64,000 nucleotides of DNA from CAWCKS01 sp963796195 (GCA_963796195.1 CAWCKS010000011.1:1-64000); one strand, 5' to 3'. Positions 26,580 through 36,027 are shown, numbered from the stretch's first letter. Made by a program: numbers and translations. Notes: generated by a model not told the origin, from the sequence alone.

Positions 26580-28267
26580 GACTTGTCCTCGGCTTTCGCC
26601 GCGGCCGTCGTTCGAGCGCCCGGCTTGGTTGCACCAGCGGGTTCGGCGCTGGCTTCACGCTCAGATTTCGGCTTAGACTCGGGTTTTGGTGTGACCTTAG
26701 ACACAGGTTCAGCGTTTAGCTTGCCTTTGGCTTCCGGCTTGGATTGGAAGGGAGTGAGCGCGTGGCGGGCGATCTCGATGATCGCATTGCGATCCTCATC
26801 GCTCAATTTATGCGCACTTTCAAATCGCGCACACACTTCCGCCGGGATGTTCGTTGCCGCCTTCTGGACAGCGTCCTCAGCGTCCGGCATCCGGTCAAGC
26901 GCTACGCTGTCGAAAAGCTCCGCGGTTAACGCCAGCAGGACGGCAATTTGCGCGGGTACCGATACCGGTGCGCCTTCACCTTGTTTGAGGCAGGCGCGGA
27001 TGCGTCGTCCGTGCTCGATGATCTTGCGAGTGTTTTCGTCCAGCCGGGCGCCGAACCGGGCAAAGGTCTCTAGTTCCTCGAACTGTGCGTAGGCGAGTTT
27101 GAGGTCGCCCGCGACGGCCCGATAGGCGGCGCGTTGCGCTTTGCCGCCGACGCGCGAAACGGATCTACCGACATCGACGGCAGGCAGCACACCCAATTCG
27201 AACAATGACGGTGAGAGATAGATTTGCCCATCCGTGATGGAAATCAGGTTGGTCGGAATGTAGGCAGAGATGTTCTGGGCTTCGGTTTCAATGATGGGCA
27301 GCGCCGTCAGGGAGCCGCCGCCAAGTTCCTTGCGCAAGTGCGTTGCACGCTCGAGCAGTCGCGCGTGAATGTAAAAGATGTCTCCGGGAAACGCTTCGCG
27401 GCCGGGTGGCCGTCGCAGCAGCAAAGACAGCTCGCGATAGGCGCGCGCGTGATGCGTGAGATCGTCATAGACGACCAGCACGTCGCGACCTTGCTCCATA
27501 AAATGCTCCGCGATGCTTGTCGCAGCGTAAGGGGCGATGAAGGCAAGACCTGGCGGGTCATTGCCTTCGGTCACGACGAGAACGGTGTAATCCATTGCGC
27601 CCTTTTCCCGCAAGGTTGCCACCGCCTTCGCGACGGCGGACGCGCGCTGACCGATGGCACAATAGATGCACAGCACATTTTGGTCGCGTTGGTTCAGGAT
27701 AGTATCGATCGCGATGGCGGTCTTACCCGTCTGGCGGTCACCGAGAATCAACTCACGCTGGCCGCGTCCAACCGGAATGAGTGCGTCGATGACTTTCAGC
27801 CCGGTCTGGAGCGGGACCGTAACCGGCGAGCGATCCATGATGTGCGGAGCCGCGCGTTCGATGGGCAGGCGCTTGCTGGCGGCCACAGGGCCGTTGCCAT
27901 CGAGTGGTCGGCCAAGCGGATCGATGACGCGGCCGAGCAACTCATCGCCCACAACCACGTCCATGACCCGGCCCGTGCGCTCGACTTCATCGCCCGCGTG
28001 CAGATGCCAGTATTCGCCGAGCAGCACGACACCGATTTCGGCCTCGTCCACGTTGAAAGCCATGCCGAGCAAATCGCCAGGAAACTTTACCAGTTCCTCA
28101 AAGCCCACAGCGGGGAGTCCGGACACCTTTGCGATGCCGGTGGCGATGCTGGTAATCGTGCCAACCTCTCGAGGCGTCAGCTGCGGCGTGAATGATTTAC
28201 GCACCTCGGCTATTCCCGAAAACGTGCGGTCGAAGACACTCCGCAAGGTTTCAGGCTCGGTACTCAT
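26576..28267 (-). CDS. atpA: N-ATPase F1 subunit alpha with Lys/Pro/Ala-rich C-terminal tail
   Basis: This 563-residue non-catalytic nucleotide-binding subunit has Walker A GDRQTGKT at 176-183 and the family segment YTVLVVTEGNDPPGLAFIAP. The core ends at about residue 510. A low-complexity tail of some 53 residues follows, rich in Lys, Pro, Glu and Ala (for example VTPKPESKPKSERE). Ordinary alpha subunits lack this. AtpF and AtpD of the same operon have similar tails. The gene overlaps atpF and atpG by four bases each, so translation is coupled. Confidence 0.94.
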   Translation of the reverse strand: MSTEPETLRSVFDRTFSGIAEVRKSFTPQLTPREVGTITSIATGIAKVSGLPAVGFEELVKFPGDLLGMAFNVDEAEIGVVLLGEYWHLHAGDEVERTGRVMDVVVGDELLGRVIDPLGRPLDGNGPVAASKRLPIERAAPHIMDRSPVTVPLQTGLKVIDALIPVGRGQRELILGDRQTGKTAIAIDTILNQRDQNVLCIYCAIGQRASAVAKAVATLREKGAMDYTVLVVTEGNDPPGLAFIAPYAATSIAEHFMEQGRDVLVVYDDLTHHARAYRELSLLLRRPPGREAFPGDIFYIHARLLERATHLRKELGGGSLTALPIIETEAQNISAYIPTNLISITDGQIYLSPSLFELGVLPAVDVGRSVSRVGGKAQRAAYRAVAGDLKLAYAQFEELETFARFGARLDENTRKIIEHGRRIRACLKQGEGAPVSVPAQIAVLLALTAELFDSVALDRMPDAEDAVQKAATNIPAEVCARFESAHKLSDEDRNAIIEIARHALTPFQSKPEAKGKLNAEPVSKVTPKPESKPKSEREASAEPAGATKPGARTTAAAKAEDKS

Positions 28268-29157
28268 TGGTGCCTGGCTCCGGGCTTAGGTTCTGCAGGT
28301 TTGGATGCAGATTTGGCTTCCGTCTTCGGCGCGGCTTTGGGTTTGGGCTTGGGCTCGGCCTTCGCTTGAGCTTTGGACTCGGTTTTCGCTTCAGGTTCGG
28401 CCTTTTCTTTCAGAAGCTCGCCGACACCCTTTTCCAGAGAGGCGAGGTAATCCGCGATGCTCCAAGCTATCTTTTGACCATTCGTTGTGATTTCGATCCC
28501 GCTCACCAGATCCGGCGCGGTCTCGAACCGGACATGGACTTCGCCCGAGAAGATCTCGTTGAGCGCTTTCTGGATTGCTGCACGTTGCGCGGCAGGCAGG
28601 TCAAATGCACTGCGCACGATGGCGGGCTCAGTTCCTGTCTTGAGGGCCTCGCCGAGGCCTTCTTTTGCCTTGACGTCCATCGCGCGCAGGCGCCCAACAA
28701 ACACCTCGCATATGCGTTCTTCCAGACTTGTCGTCGCGAGATCCGCCAATGCCTTTTGCGCGATGGCGAACACTTCCTGCTGGGTCCGGCGGCGGATGGC
28801 TTGATTGAGGTTGGCGGCGTCGCTTTGCAGCGCCTCCTGTCGCTTGGCGCTCAGGGCATCGGCCGCCTTGCGTGCGTCGTCGAGCAGTCGCTGGCGTTCG
28901 GCTTTTGCTTCGTCGGTCGCCTTGCTCAGCAGCGCAGCGCGCTGCTGGTCGAACTCGTCGTTCTTGCGCTGGAACTCATCGCGCTCCGTTTGAGCTTCGG
29001 CCTTTTTTGCGCCAGCATCCGCAAGTTCCGCGGCGATCAACTTCTCGCGCGCGTCCACAGCGTTGAGGATCGGCTTGTAAAGATAGCGCTTCAGCAACCA
29101 CACCAGGATGATGAAGTTGAGCGCTTGCGCACCGACAGTGAACCAATCGATGAGCAT
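28264..29157 (-). CDS. atpF: N-ATPase Fo subunit B (peripheral stalk), with delta-like C-terminal half and basic tail
   Basis: This 297-residue protein has one N-terminal membrane helix (WFTVGAQALNFIILVWLLKR), then a long charged coiled coil to about residue 125. A C-terminal domain resembling the delta/OSCP function follows (FSGEVHVRFETAPDLVSGIE). N-ATPases lack a separate delta gene, and this longer B subunit is thought to compensate. The last ~48 residues are almost only Lys, Ala, Pro and Glu (KAEPKPKPKAAPKTEAKS). The stop overlaps the atpA start by four bases, and the start is 3 bp from atpE. Confidence 0.92.
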   Translation of the reverse strand: MLIDWFTVGAQALNFIILVWLLKRYLYKPILNAVDAREKLIAAELADAGAKKAEAQTERDEFQRKNDEFDQQRAALLSKATDEAKAERQRLLDDARKAADALSAKRQEALQSDAANLNQAIRRRTQQEVFAIAQKALADLATTSLEERICEVFVGRLRAMDVKAKEGLGEALKTGTEPAIVRSAFDLPAAQRAAIQKALNEIFSGEVHVRFETAPDLVSGIEITTNGQKIAWSIADYLASLEKGVGELLKEKAEPEAKTESKAQAKAEPKPKPKAAPKTEAKSASKPAEPKPGARHQ

Positions 29158-29160
29158 GAA

Positions 29161-29442
29161 TTATTTTCCAGCGGTTTGGGCGATGACGTGATTCCAGAAT
29201 GGATTGGCAAAAATGAGAATCATCGAGACCACGAAGCAGTAGATCGCAATGGACTCGATCATAGCCAACCCAACAAACAAGGTGCGTGTGATCGTCGTTG
29301 CGGCATCGGGCTGCTGTGCCAGCGAGCTAAGTGCTGTAGCGACCGCACGCCCCTCGCCGAGCGCGGGTCCGATACTCCCCAGGGCAATCGTCAGTCCCGC
29401 CGTCACAATTGAAGCGATGGCAATGAGGGTCATGTTATCCAT
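29161..29442 (-). CDS. atpE: N-ATPase Fo subunit C (rotor ring) with two membrane carboxylates
   Basis: This 93-residue hairpin forms the ion-carrying rotor ring. Helix 1 holds GPALGEGRA with Glu30. Helix 2 holds LAMIESIAIYCF with Glu63, Ser64 and Tyr68. Two carboxylates plus the Ser-Tyr pair are the N-ATPase c-subunit signature, first interpreted as a sodium site; later work on a related ring pointed to protons. Ion specificity here is therefore open. The gene lies between atpB (19 bp) and atpF (3 bp). Confidence 0.94.
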   Translation of the reverse strand: MDNMTLIAIASIVTAGLTIALGSIGPALGEGRAVATALSSLAQQPDAATTITRTLFVGLAMIESIAIYCFVVSMILIFANPFWNHVIAQTAGK

Positions 29443-29461
29443 AGTGTTTCCTCTTCGTTGC

Positions 29462-30163
29462 TCACGCTTTGATGCTTTGCAGCGGTTTCGGCTTCAACTT
29501 CCGGCCGCGGGTGGCGGCTGCGATGTAAACTGCGGCCAGGATGCTGAAGATGTAGGCTTGCACCATGCCGGTGAGCAGACCTAGTGCACTCATGGCAATC
29601 GGGAATATGAAAGGCGTGATAGTCAGCAGAATGGCGAGGATCATCGTCCCGCTCATCATGTTGCCGAACAGACGGACCGCCAGGGCCAGCGTGCGCGACA
29701 ATTCGCTGACAATGTTGAACGGCAGCATGATGATTGTCGGTTCCGCGTAGGATTTGAGGTATCCGCCCAGTCCCTGCTCCTCGATGCCGAAGAACGGCAC
29801 GGCCACCAACACGCACAGCGCAAGCGCGGCAGTTGTTGAGAGCGACCCTGTCGGCGGCTCGTAGCCGGGCAGGATGGTACATAGGCTGGCTAACGCGACA
29901 AACAGAAAGAGCGTGCCCAGAAAGCCGATATACTTCTTCGGGTGTTGGAGGCAGACATCTTCGATTTGCTTCTCAATACCGGTAACAACGATTTCCAGCA
30001 GGTTTTGCCAGCGCGATCGTTTCAGTTCCGTAGAGAGATTGCGGGTAACGAGCTTCGAACCAACGGCCAGCACGAACATCAGCGCCCAGGTGAAAACAAT
30101 CGTGCCATTGAGCTTGAGAAACCCATGCTGCCAGAAGATCATCTCATCGGGACTAAGGCGCAT
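29462..30163 (-). CDS. atpB: N-ATPase Fo subunit A (ion channel)
   Basis: This 233-residue membrane protein has five to six helices. The essential channel arginine is visible in RTLALAVRLFGNMMSG, and the family end is GMVQAYIFSILAAVYIAAA. It conducts the ion between the membrane half-channels and the ring. Its length is typical for N-ATPases and shorter than many housekeeping A subunits. Its start overlaps atpR by 11 bases. Confidence 0.93.
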   Translation of the reverse strand: MRLSPDEMIFWQHGFLKLNGTIVFTWALMFVLAVGSKLVTRNLSTELKRSRWQNLLEIVVTGIEKQIEDVCLQHPKKYIGFLGTLFLFVALASLCTILPGYEPPTGSLSTTAALALCVLVAVPFFGIEEQGLGGYLKSYAEPTIIMLPFNIVSELSRTLALAVRLFGNMMSGTMILAILLTITPFIFPIAMSALGLLTGMVQAYIFSILAAVYIAAATRGRKLKPKPLQSIKA

Positions 30164-30464
30164 AGCTGGTCTCCGCTGCCCGCGCGTCGTTAGGTTTGAC
30201 TGGCGGGCGGGTCAGCCTTTTCACGATAAGGCGTGCCAGGGCAAAGCCAACGAGACACAGCAGCCAACGCTGCCAATCGTCGCGCCCGACGAGATAAAAT
30301 CCCGCCAGGGTAACGCTCATCCGCAGCAGCATGCTGCCGAAGAACCACAACGCCGGGCGTTCGGACGAGACGCCTTTATTGACCGTCCACCAGAGGCCAC
30401 CAAAGAAGAACGCGCCCAGCAACAGGCCTGTCGCCAATGCCGCCAGAAGCAACAATTCATTCAT
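30153..30464 (-). CDS. atpR: N-ATPase subunit AtpR
   Basis: This 103-residue small membrane protein has three hydrophobic helices. The segment GSMLLRMSVTLAGFYLVGRD carries the arginine in a membrane helix that is typical of AtpR. The family is found only in N-ATPase operons and is thought to help assembly of the C ring by pairing with its extra carboxylate. It overlaps atpQ by 8 bases and atpB by 11. Confidence 0.88.
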   Translation of the reverse strand: MNELLLLAALATGLLLGAFFFGGLWWTVNKGVSSERPALWFFGSMLLRMSVTLAGFYLVGRDDWQRWLLCLVGFALARLIVKRLTRPPVKPNDARAAETSYAP

Positions 30465-30795
30465 CGTTATCCTCCTGTTCGTCCCGAATCTCCCTGTCTT
30501 CCTTGGCTACCCAATGCCACGCGTTGAAACAGCCGATGGCGAGTCCGGCCACCATGAGCGCCAGCGTCCAGGCATGCTCACCCGGATAATGCCGGTCCAG
30601 CCAGATGCCGAGCGCCGCCCCCACCAGCGTCGGAATCACTACAGACCACCCGATCAGCCCCATCATCCCGAGGCCAAACCAAACGCCCTGTGCGGAGTTA
30701 CGCCGCGCCTTGAGCTTGCGCGCCGCCTTCGCGCCGACTTCCTCACTAAGCGACGCCTTAGGTTTCGCGAGCTTGCTTTGGAGTTCATCGGTCAT
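30457..30795 (-). CDS. atpQ: N-ATPase subunit AtpQ (AtpZ/AtpI-like)
   Basis: This 112-residue protein has an N-terminal basic coiled region (SLSEEVGAKAARKLKARR) and two membrane helices separated by a short loop with DRHYPGEH. It belongs to the AtpZ/AtpI-like group fixed in N-ATPase operons and probably assists ring assembly or magnesium/ion handling. The start at 30795 (MTDELQSKL) overlaps the atpC stop by 11 bases and is preferred over the longer frame start at 30873. Confidence 0.87.
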   Translation of the reverse strand: MTDELQSKLAKPKASLSEEVGAKAARKLKARRNSAQGVWFGLGMMGLIGWSVVIPTLVGAALGIWLDRHYPGEHAWTLALMVAGLAIGCFNAWHWVAKEDREIRDEQEDNDE

Positions 30796-31177
30796 GGTGA
30801 AGGCTCGCCATGCGGCGGATGAGATCGCCTTCCATTTTTGCCAACACCGAGCGCACGCTTTGCTCGTGCTCATCCAGAGTCAGAAACTCTCTCTCCACTG
30901 CCTCACGCAATTCGCCGAGGTTCGTCCCCCCAAGCGCCCGACGAACAGATACGAGCACGTCCGGACCGGACTTGACGAGCACCCCTTCATCTACGGCCAC
31001 GAACACTTCGCCGTCAGATTCTGTTTCGTAGGTCAGAATCCCTGGCGCCAGCGCCGCGACGCAGTCCAGTCGGTGTGGCAGGAGTCCAAACGACCCGTCG
31101 CGCGTTTCCGCGACAATGCGCGACACGCCAGTTTTTTCGGCAAAAATCTGGAACGGCAGGAGCACCTTAAGATTCAT
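30785..31177 (-). CDS. atpC: N-ATPase F1 subunit epsilon
   Basis: This 130-residue subunit has the beta-sandwich (LKVLLPFQIFAEKTGVSRIV and GSFGLLPHRLDCVAAL) and a shortened C-terminal helical part. It links gamma to the C ring and can inhibit ATP hydrolysis. The start at 31177 (MNLKVLLPF) overlaps the atpD stop by 11 bases. The frame start at 31270 would add 31 residues that lie inside atpD and resemble nothing in the family. Confidence 0.92.
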   Translation of the reverse strand: MNLKVLLPFQIFAEKTGVSRIVAETRDGSFGLLPHRLDCVAALAPGILTYETESDGEVFVAVDEGVLVKSGPDVLVSVRRALGGTNLGELREAVEREFLTLDEHEQSVRSVLAKMEGDLIRRMASLHHDR

Positions 31178-32696
31178 GGGCGCCGCCCGTATGTTCGAGG
31201 CTTGGTTGAGGTTTCGCGCCGCCATTCGGCCGAGGCTCTGGTGTGGCTTTGTCCTGCAGCCCGGCAGCATCCTTCGATCCAGGCTTGGCTGTGGGCGTCA
31301 GCGGTTTTGCTTTTGCCTTCGCTTCATCAATCGTCCCGATCATATAGAGCGCGCTTTCCGGATAGTCTTTGAACTCATCGTTCAGGATGCGCTCACATCC
31401 ATCCAGCGCGTCCTTGAGGCTGACGAGCTTTCCTTTAAGGCCAGTGAACTGTTCGGTCGTGAAAAAGGGTTGCGTGAGAAAACGCTCCAACCGGCGGGCG
31501 CGAACGACCACGTTGCGGTCCTCCGGCGAGAGCTGCTCCAGGCCGAGCATGGCAATGATGTCCTTCAGCTCCGCGTATTGCGCGAGCGTGCGCCGGATTT
31601 GCTGTGCCAGGCCGTAATGCCGCGAGCCGACGATCCCCGGCGTGGCCATCTTGGAGCTGGACTGTAGCGGATCGATAGCCGGGAAAAGCCCTTCGCTTGC
31701 CCGCTTGCGCGACAGCACGATCGACGCGGAGAGATGCGAGAACGTATGGACCGCCGCCGGATCTGTGAAATCGTCAGCCGGCACATACACCGCTTGAATG
31801 GAGGTGATGGCACCCGTATCCGTGTTGGCGATACGCTCTTCCAGCCCCGACAGCTCAGTGCCCATAGTCGGCTGATAGCCCAGCCGCGATGGCATCTGGC
31901 CCATCAAGCCAGAGACCTCCATGCCGGCCTGGATGAAACGAAAAATATTGTCGACAAGCAGCAGCACATCATGGTGCTCGTCGTCGCGGAAATACTCGGC
32001 CATCGTAAGTGCTGCATGCCCGACGCGAAAACGGGCACCTGGGGGCTCGTTCATCTGACCAAAAAGCATCACCATGTTCGGCAACACGCCGGCTTTTTTC
32101 ATCGCGTCGTAAAGCTCCTCACCCTCACGACAACGTTCGCCAATGCCGCAGAAGATGCTGATGCCCTCGTGATGACCGATCATGTTGTGGATCATTTCGG
32201 TTAGCAGCACTGTCTTGCCGACTCCCGCCCCGCCGAAAAGTCCTGCCTTGCCGCCACGCTCAAGTGGCACGAGGACATCAATGACCTTGATGCCCGTCTC
32301 AAAGACTTCCGACTTGGTGGAACGGCGCGCCAGCGACGGCGGAGCCTGGTGGACCGAACGCCATTCGACATTGGACAATGCCGCTTCGCGATCTATTGTG
32401 TTGCCAAATACGTCGAACATCCGTGAGAGAACCGCCTTGCCGACCGGTGCCTTCAACGGCCCTCCTGTATCCTCGACGGCCATTCCGCGCGCGAGGCCTT
32501 GTGTGGGAGTCAACGCAATCCCGCGGACGTGATGCGCATCCTGTTGCGCCAGCACTTCGATCACGATCTGCTTATCAGCTCCGGTGCGCAGCACCGAATA
32601 GATCGGCGGCAAATGGTCATCGAACCGAATGTCCACGACACTGCCGCGCACCGAAGCGATGACACCGAGATTCGACAAACCGGGTTTTGTTTCCAT
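31167..32696 (-). CDS. atpD: N-ATPase F1 subunit beta with Lys/Pro-rich C-terminal tail
   Basis: This 509-residue catalytic subunit has Walker A GGAGVGKT at 155-162. Other family segments are MFGQMNEPPGARFRVGHAAL and LLLVDNIFRFIQAGMEVSGL, and the SQPFF-like turn appears as FLTQPFFTTEQF. The core ends at about residue 455. A low-complexity tail of ~55 residues follows (AKAKAKPLTPTAKPGSK). It is the first gene of the atpDCQRBEFAG operon, the fixed N-ATPase order. Nearly 980 bases upstream contain no gene, and no clear promoter was identified. Confidence 0.95.
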   Translation of the reverse strand: METKPGLSNLGVIASVRGSVVDIRFDDHLPPIYSVLRTGADKQIVIEVLAQQDAHHVRGIALTPTQGLARGMAVEDTGGPLKAPVGKAVLSRMFDVFGNTIDREAALSNVEWRSVHQAPPSLARRSTKSEVFETGIKVIDVLVPLERGGKAGLFGGAGVGKTVLLTEMIHNMIGHHEGISIFCGIGERCREGEELYDAMKKAGVLPNMVMLFGQMNEPPGARFRVGHAALTMAEYFRDDEHHDVLLLVDNIFRFIQAGMEVSGLMGQMPSRLGYQPTMGTELSGLEERIANTDTGAITSIQAVYVPADDFTDPAAVHTFSHLSASIVLSRKRASEGLFPAIDPLQSSSKMATPGIVGSRHYGLAQQIRRTLAQYAELKDIIAMLGLEQLSPEDRNVVVRARRLERFLTQPFFTTEQFTGLKGKLVSLKDALDGCERILNDEFKDYPESALYMIGTIDEAKAKAKPLTPTAKPGSKDAAGLQDKATPEPRPNGGAKPQPSLEHTGGAHES

Positions 32697-33675
32697 ATTT
32701 GCTCACGCTGATCCGATTCGGTTCAATTCAGTCCATACGCACCTTCGCGATCCATCGGTTTAGTTTTGCTTCTGCTCAATCTCGGTTGGAGTCTGGAACG
32801 GATGGCATGAGATTCCTGATGAGGGTGCTTCGTGTTTGCTCGTCCTCCGCCTACTGAGCCGCTAAATGAGCGGCGCTCATATATTTTCAGTCGAAGATAC
32901 GTCGAAACAACGCAATTGATCTCAGGTGATCGCTGTGAACAATCATCCGCTCAGGCTTGGCGAGCTTCCACTGACCTTCACTAACCGCAGATTCTACCAC
33001 GGAACGCGCGGAGCTGGGACAATTGGAGCATTGACGGCGCCCCTACACAGTTAAGTTACTCCGGACGGCCCGCCCAAGTGTCTGATCAAAATCGCACATC
33101 TTCGAGTACAAATCCCTTAATAAGAACTCCAAGCGTTTTCGGGCTTGAGGAAGGACGACCCTGAAACTGCCCCACTCTGCTAAGCCGGATGGCGTCGCAG
33201 TCGTCATCGAAAGAGTACGCCAATCCATAACATGACAGGGGTTCGTCATGCGACGGTCAAGGAGATGATCGGAACGTCCGTTTGCATGAGAGTTCCTGAG
33301 ACGTCGATGCGTGTACGCGTGCATATATAAGATCTACGAGTTCAGATTATGAGCAATTTTGCACAGCATCATGTTTGGATGGACGTCACCTTACAGGCCA
33401 CAGGGTAGTCCATCTCCTTCCCTCATGCAGACGCATGCGAGGGTCCTCGACCTTGTCTCTGCTGAAGGGAGGACGTCGTCCGACTTGAGACGACGCAAGT
33501 ATCAATACCTTCAATCGTTCGATGCTCGCCTCGCGAAACCCACAAGACGCAACAAACAGGATTTGCTCGCGCGCTGCAGGCGCTTCCCGATATGCTCATC
33601 AACAATTAGTTAGACGAGTCAGCAATCCCACTAGAGCCGGCCACGCCGGCCAAGACCTCGGAGGCACGGCGCGAG
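32697..33675. other. 979-bp divergent intergenic region between N-ATPase and acetate kinase
   Basis: No convincing gene is present. It should hold the promoters of the leftward atp operon and of the rightward ackA operon. A near-miss FNR-like element, TTGATCTCAGGTGA, lies near 32916 but breaks the second half-site. AT content is higher than in the flanking genes. Short frames here lack ribosome sites. Confidence 0.45.
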
Positions 33676-34872
33676 GTGCGTACTCTTCTAACCATAAACG
33701 GCGGTTCGTCGAGTATACGGTTTGCGCTGTACGATTTGGGCGACGATCCACCGCAGCGGCTGCTTGATGGGAAGGTCGACCGCGTCGGCCTGAGCGGCAC
33801 GAATTTGACCTTCAAGAACGTAACCAAACAATCCCAGAATAGTCACACCGTCGGTCTCGCCGACGATCGTTCGGCGGTCATTGTTTTGTTGGATTGGCTG
33901 GAAACGCAGCAGGCGTTCGCTTCGGTCAAAGCCGTGGGACACCGCGTGGTACACGGGATGACGCACAGCGAACCGGAGCGCGTCACTCCAGAACTGGTTG
34001 ATGAACTGCATCGCATCACGCCGTATGACCCGGATCACCTGCCGCTTGAAATCGAGTTGATAGAGGCGTTTCACCGACGTTATCCTTCGTTGCCTCAAGT
34101 GGCGTGCTTTGACACCGCGTTTCACCGCACAATGCCGCGGGTCGCCAGTCTACTGCCGATTCCAAGGCGCTACGAGGCAGCGGGCGTTCGACGTTATGGC
34201 TTCCACGGTTTGTCTTACGAATTTCTCTTGGAGGAACTCGGACGTCTCGGCGACCCGGCGGCAATGAAGGGTCGCATAATCCTCGCCCATCTTGGCAACG
34301 GTGCGAGCCTTGCCGCTGTACGCAACGGCAAGAGTATCGACACCAGCATGGGCTTCACGCCGACAGCCGGGTTGGTGATGAGCAATCGCTCAGGCGACTT
34401 GGATCCAGGACTGGTCTCCTACCTGGCGCGCACCGAGCAAATGAGCGCGTCGCAATTTCAGGAAATGGTGAACCACGCGTCTGGGCTACTTGGAGTTTCC
34501 GAAACCAGTTCCGACCTGCGCGATTTGCTTGCACTGGAATCCAGTGACATTCGCGCCGCGGAAGCCGTGGCGCTTTTCTGCTATCAGGCAAAAAAATGGA
34601 TCGGCTCCTTCGCCGCGGCGCTGGGCGGATTGGACACACTCGTCTTTGCAGGAGGCATCGGCGAAAACGCAGCGCTCATCCGGGAGCGAATCTGCGACGG
34701 ACTCGGCTTCTTAGGCATCGAACTAGACCAAAAGCGAAACGCGAAGAACGCGTCCTTGATTTCGACTGACGGTGGTCGGGTCGCGGTACGCGTCGTTCAG
34801 ACAGACGAAGAAATCATGATCGCAAGGTCAGTCGTACGCGTCCTCGGCGTTGACTTGCAGAAGGACGGTTGA
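33676..34872 (+). CDS. ackA: Acetate kinase
   Basis: This 398-residue enzyme converts acetyl-phosphate and ADP to acetate and ATP. It starts with GTG. The ASKHA motifs are clear: LTINGGSSSIRFALYD at the N-terminus, GHRVVHG, FDTAFHRTMP, HLGNGASLAA, the substrate segment DTSMGFTPTAGLVMSNRSGD, and AGGIGENA near the end. A GGAGG lies 12 bases upstream and a GAGG directly before the start. It opens a rightward block with glucokinase, the GH65 fusion and phosphoketolase. No intact phosphotransacetylase is in the window, which favours phosphoketolase as the acetyl-phosphate source. Confidence 0.95.
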   Translation: MRTLLTINGGSSSIRFALYDLGDDPPQRLLDGKVDRVGLSGTNLTFKNVTKQSQNSHTVGLADDRSAVIVLLDWLETQQAFASVKAVGHRVVHGMTHSEPERVTPELVDELHRITPYDPDHLPLEIELIEAFHRRYPSLPQVACFDTAFHRTMPRVASLLPIPRRYEAAGVRRYGFHGLSYEFLLEELGRLGDPAAMKGRIILAHLGNGASLAAVRNGKSIDTSMGFTPTAGLVMSNRSGDLDPGLVSYLARTEQMSASQFQEMVNHASGLLGVSETSSDLRDLLALESSDIRAAEAVALFCYQAKKWIGSFAAALGGLDTLVFAGGIGENAALIRERICDGLGFLGIELDQKRNAKNASLISTDGGRVAVRVVQTDEEIMIARSVVRVLGVDLQKDG

Positions 34873-34945
34873 GGTGAAAGCAAGCGCTAAGATCCTCAAT
34901 ACTTTCATTCGCACCCTTAATGCATCGCGATGAATGGAGGAAAGT

Positions 34946-35896
34946 ATGGCTGCGCTGCGGGTAATCGGCGACATAGGCGGGACCTACGCCCGATTTGCCG
35001 TCGCAGAACGCGGGAAGTACAGCGAACTTCAGCATCTGAGCGTGAGCAAATACGCTACCTTGAAGGATGCACTCGGCGAATATTTGGATGCGCTGCCGCG
35101 CGACATGCGTCCCACCAGAGGGGCGCTCGCAGTTGCCGGTCCCGTGTCTGAAGATGAGGTGAAACTGACCAACCTCAATTGGTCTTTCTCAATAGCCGCG
35201 CTCAAGGCCGACTTGAGTATGAGCTCACTCGTCGTTGTCAACGATTTCGCAGCAACCGCAATGTCGGTTCCATACCTCCCGGAAGCTGACTGCTATCCTA
35301 TAGGACCGCCTCAACCGAAGGCGAGCGGCCCGGTCGGCGTCATTGGACCCGGTACTGGTCTTGGGATTGGCGCGCTGGTGCCGGACTCCGGCAGATGGAT
35401 CTTGCTCCCCGGCGAAGGTGGCCATTCAACGTTGCCGCCGGCTACGCAGGCGGAAAGCCTCATCCTTGAAGTACTTCGAACCCATTGGCGGCACGTCTCA
35501 GCGGAACGCGCACTCTCAGGCGCGGGCCTGGTGAATCTCTATCAGGCACTCTGTTCGATCGAAGGCAAACGTCCTGATCCATTGTCACCGGCAGATGTAA
35601 CTGATCGGGCCATGCGTGGAAGCGATTCGACCTGCGTGAAAGCATTCGAGGTTTTCTGCTCAATGCTCGGGACTGTGGCTGGCAACCTGGCGCTCACCAT
35701 AGGCGCAACCGGCGGCATCTACATCGCGGGAGGAATTCTGCTCCGTTTCAAGGAGGCGTTTGCCTCTTCTCCGTTTCGGGAACGTTTCGAAGATAAGGGT
35801 CGATTTCAAGACTATCTGCGCAGAATTCCAACTCACCTAATTCTTGAGGAATCTCCCGCGCTCTTAGGACTTGCTAACGTTCCGCTAGAGCTGTGA
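34946..35896 (+). CDS. glk: Glucokinase (bacterial Glk family)
   Basis: This 316-residue ROK-independent glucokinase phosphorylates glucose with ATP to glucose-6-phosphate. It shows VIGDIGGTYARFAVAE (phosphate loop), NDFAATA with the catalytic Asp, GPGTGLGIGAL, and the late AGGIL segment. The start at 34946 is chosen over 34934 because GGAGG at 34936-34940 sits at correct spacing before it. It lies 73 bp after ackA and its stop is 131 bp before the GH65 fusion. It would recover the free glucose released by phosphorolysis. A second homologue is at 58553. Confidence 0.92.
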   Translation: MAALRVIGDIGGTYARFAVAERGKYSELQHLSVSKYATLKDALGEYLDALPRDMRPTRGALAVAGPVSEDEVKLTNLNWSFSIAALKADLSMSSLVVVNDFAATAMSVPYLPEADCYPIGPPQPKASGPVGVIGPGTGLGIGALVPDSGRWILLPGEGGHSTLPPATQAESLILEVLRTHWRHVSAERALSGAGLVNLYQALCSIEGKRPDPLSPADVTDRAMRGSDSTCVKAFEVFCSMLGTVAGNLALTIGATGGIYIAGGILLRFKEAFASSPFRERFEDKGRFQDYLRRIPTHLILEESPALLGLANVPLEL

Positions 35897-36027
35897 CATC
35901 GTCGTGCTGCCATCGCGGGATCTGCGGCGCTGTGCGCTACGAGAGGAAAGCGAAGTTTGGCGGATCGGGCGTATCGGACGCCCGCCGTCCGAAGACACTG
36001 AAAGACGCGAGCCCAACCGGAGGCCCA

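Noticed and set aside
32914..32930. FNR-like TTGATCTCAGGTGA between atpD and ackA
   Set aside because: The second half-site is GTGA, not TCAA; two mismatches make it no better than chance.
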